Both the position numbers and the translations under genes were made by a program. From Nocardia exalbida NBRC 100660 (GTDB lineage: Bacteria > Actinomycetota > Actinomycetes > Mycobacteriales > Mycobacteriaceae): 64,000 nucleotides of DNA. Within the stretch, counting starts at the first letter, position 1. Every line of letters begins with the position of its first letter. Where the stretch lies: NCBI RefSeq assembly GCF_000308575.1, contig NZ_BAFZ01000034.1, forward strand, positions 43,637 through 107,636, read 5' to 3'. The notes beneath the pieces are model-generated. The model made no database searches and was not told the DNA's origin. It saw nothing but the letters and a program-made list of their open reading frames with translations. Of the stretch, positions 63,867-64,000 are shown piece after piece.

Positions 63867-64000
63867 TCACAGCACGGACTTCGGCGGGCTCGCCGGTAGC
63901 TGACCGTAGGAGCTCGCGTAGCCGCCCGCGGGCACGTTCGCGCCAGCGGGCGGCGCCGGACGCAGGAACAACTTCCCGTGCCTGCTGCGGTCGCGCAGCG
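63867..64000 (-). CDS. C-terminal end of a gene of unknown function (cut by window edge)
   Basis: The last 43 codons of a minus-strand frame ending at TGA 63867-63869: RHGKLFLRPAPPAGANV, then a Gly/Tyr/Ser/Pro-rich tail ending PKSVL. Codon use and the terminator position suggest it is real. The family cannot be told from this part. Confidence 0.55.
   Translation of the reverse strand, partial: LRDRSRHGKLFLRPAPPAGANVPAGGYASSYGQLPASPPKSVL

Overview
The window looks like chromosomal DNA of a mycolic-acid actinomycete, most likely Nocardia. The evidence is high G+C content, a type I fatty acid synthase, a CmrA-type mycolate reductase, and two blocks whose gene order matches Mycobacterium tuberculosis from memory: fas, acpS, bcp, DUF3618 gene, LdtMt2, orn, DUF853 gene, cmrA (Rv2524c to Rv2509), and ssb, ettA, gdh, thioesterase, Rv2474c-like, HNH, glbO, aglA, ctaJ, DUF5130, pepN, Rv2466c-like (Rv2478c to Rv2466c). 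No insertion sequence, prophage, integrase or CRISPR array was seen.

Layout. 1-6.3 kb: 3' part of fas, then acpS, which activates the ACP domain of FAS. 6.4-13.1 kb: a TetR regulator, an unknown membrane protein, bcp, DUF3618 protein, a secreted excalibur protein, divergent pirin/MarR, DUF1992 with a putative coupled leader peptide, and a secreted lytic transglycosylase with a long structured upstream region. 13.8-16 kb: tRNA-Lys, a lipoprotein L,D-transpeptidase, a small secreted protein and tRNA-His. 16-19.4 kb: orn, HerA-like ATPase, cmrA. 19.5-27.6 kb: fadH with its PadR regulator, an MFS transporter, and a TetR-controlled reductase plus acyl-CoA desaturase operon. 28-35 kb: an lpqS-cysK2-MFS operon (order as Rv0847-Rv0849), a DUF4389 membrane protein and a three-gene ABC exporter. 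35-40 kb: an orphan ectB, a decayed group I truncated haemoglobin gene, tRNA-Arg, a CopD-CtaG fusion and a PLP dehydratase. 40-49.3 kb: ssb, ettA, NAD-glutamate dehydrogenase and partners. 49.3-64 kb: a gene-poor stretch with a tandem duplication, azlCD and an XRE-cupin regulator, HNH protein, glbO, aglA, ctaJ, DUF5130, pepN, purC, a Nudix hydrolase, an ECF42 sigma factor with its DGPF partner, a ferredoxin reductase and a DsbA-like oxidoreductase.

A recurrent feature is an extended -10 hexamer (xAxxxT) 6-8 nt before the start codon with no Shine-Dalgarno sequence, at about 18 genes. This suggests widespread leaderless transcription and was used to choose several starts. Most convergent gene pairs are separated by strong perfect hairpins. 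Lipid metabolism (fas, acpS, cmrA, fadH, desaturase operon), envelope (L,D-transpeptidase, lytic transglycosylase, small secreted proteins) and redox, sulfur or metal handling (bcp, lpqS-cysK2, glbO, DsbA-like protein) dominate.
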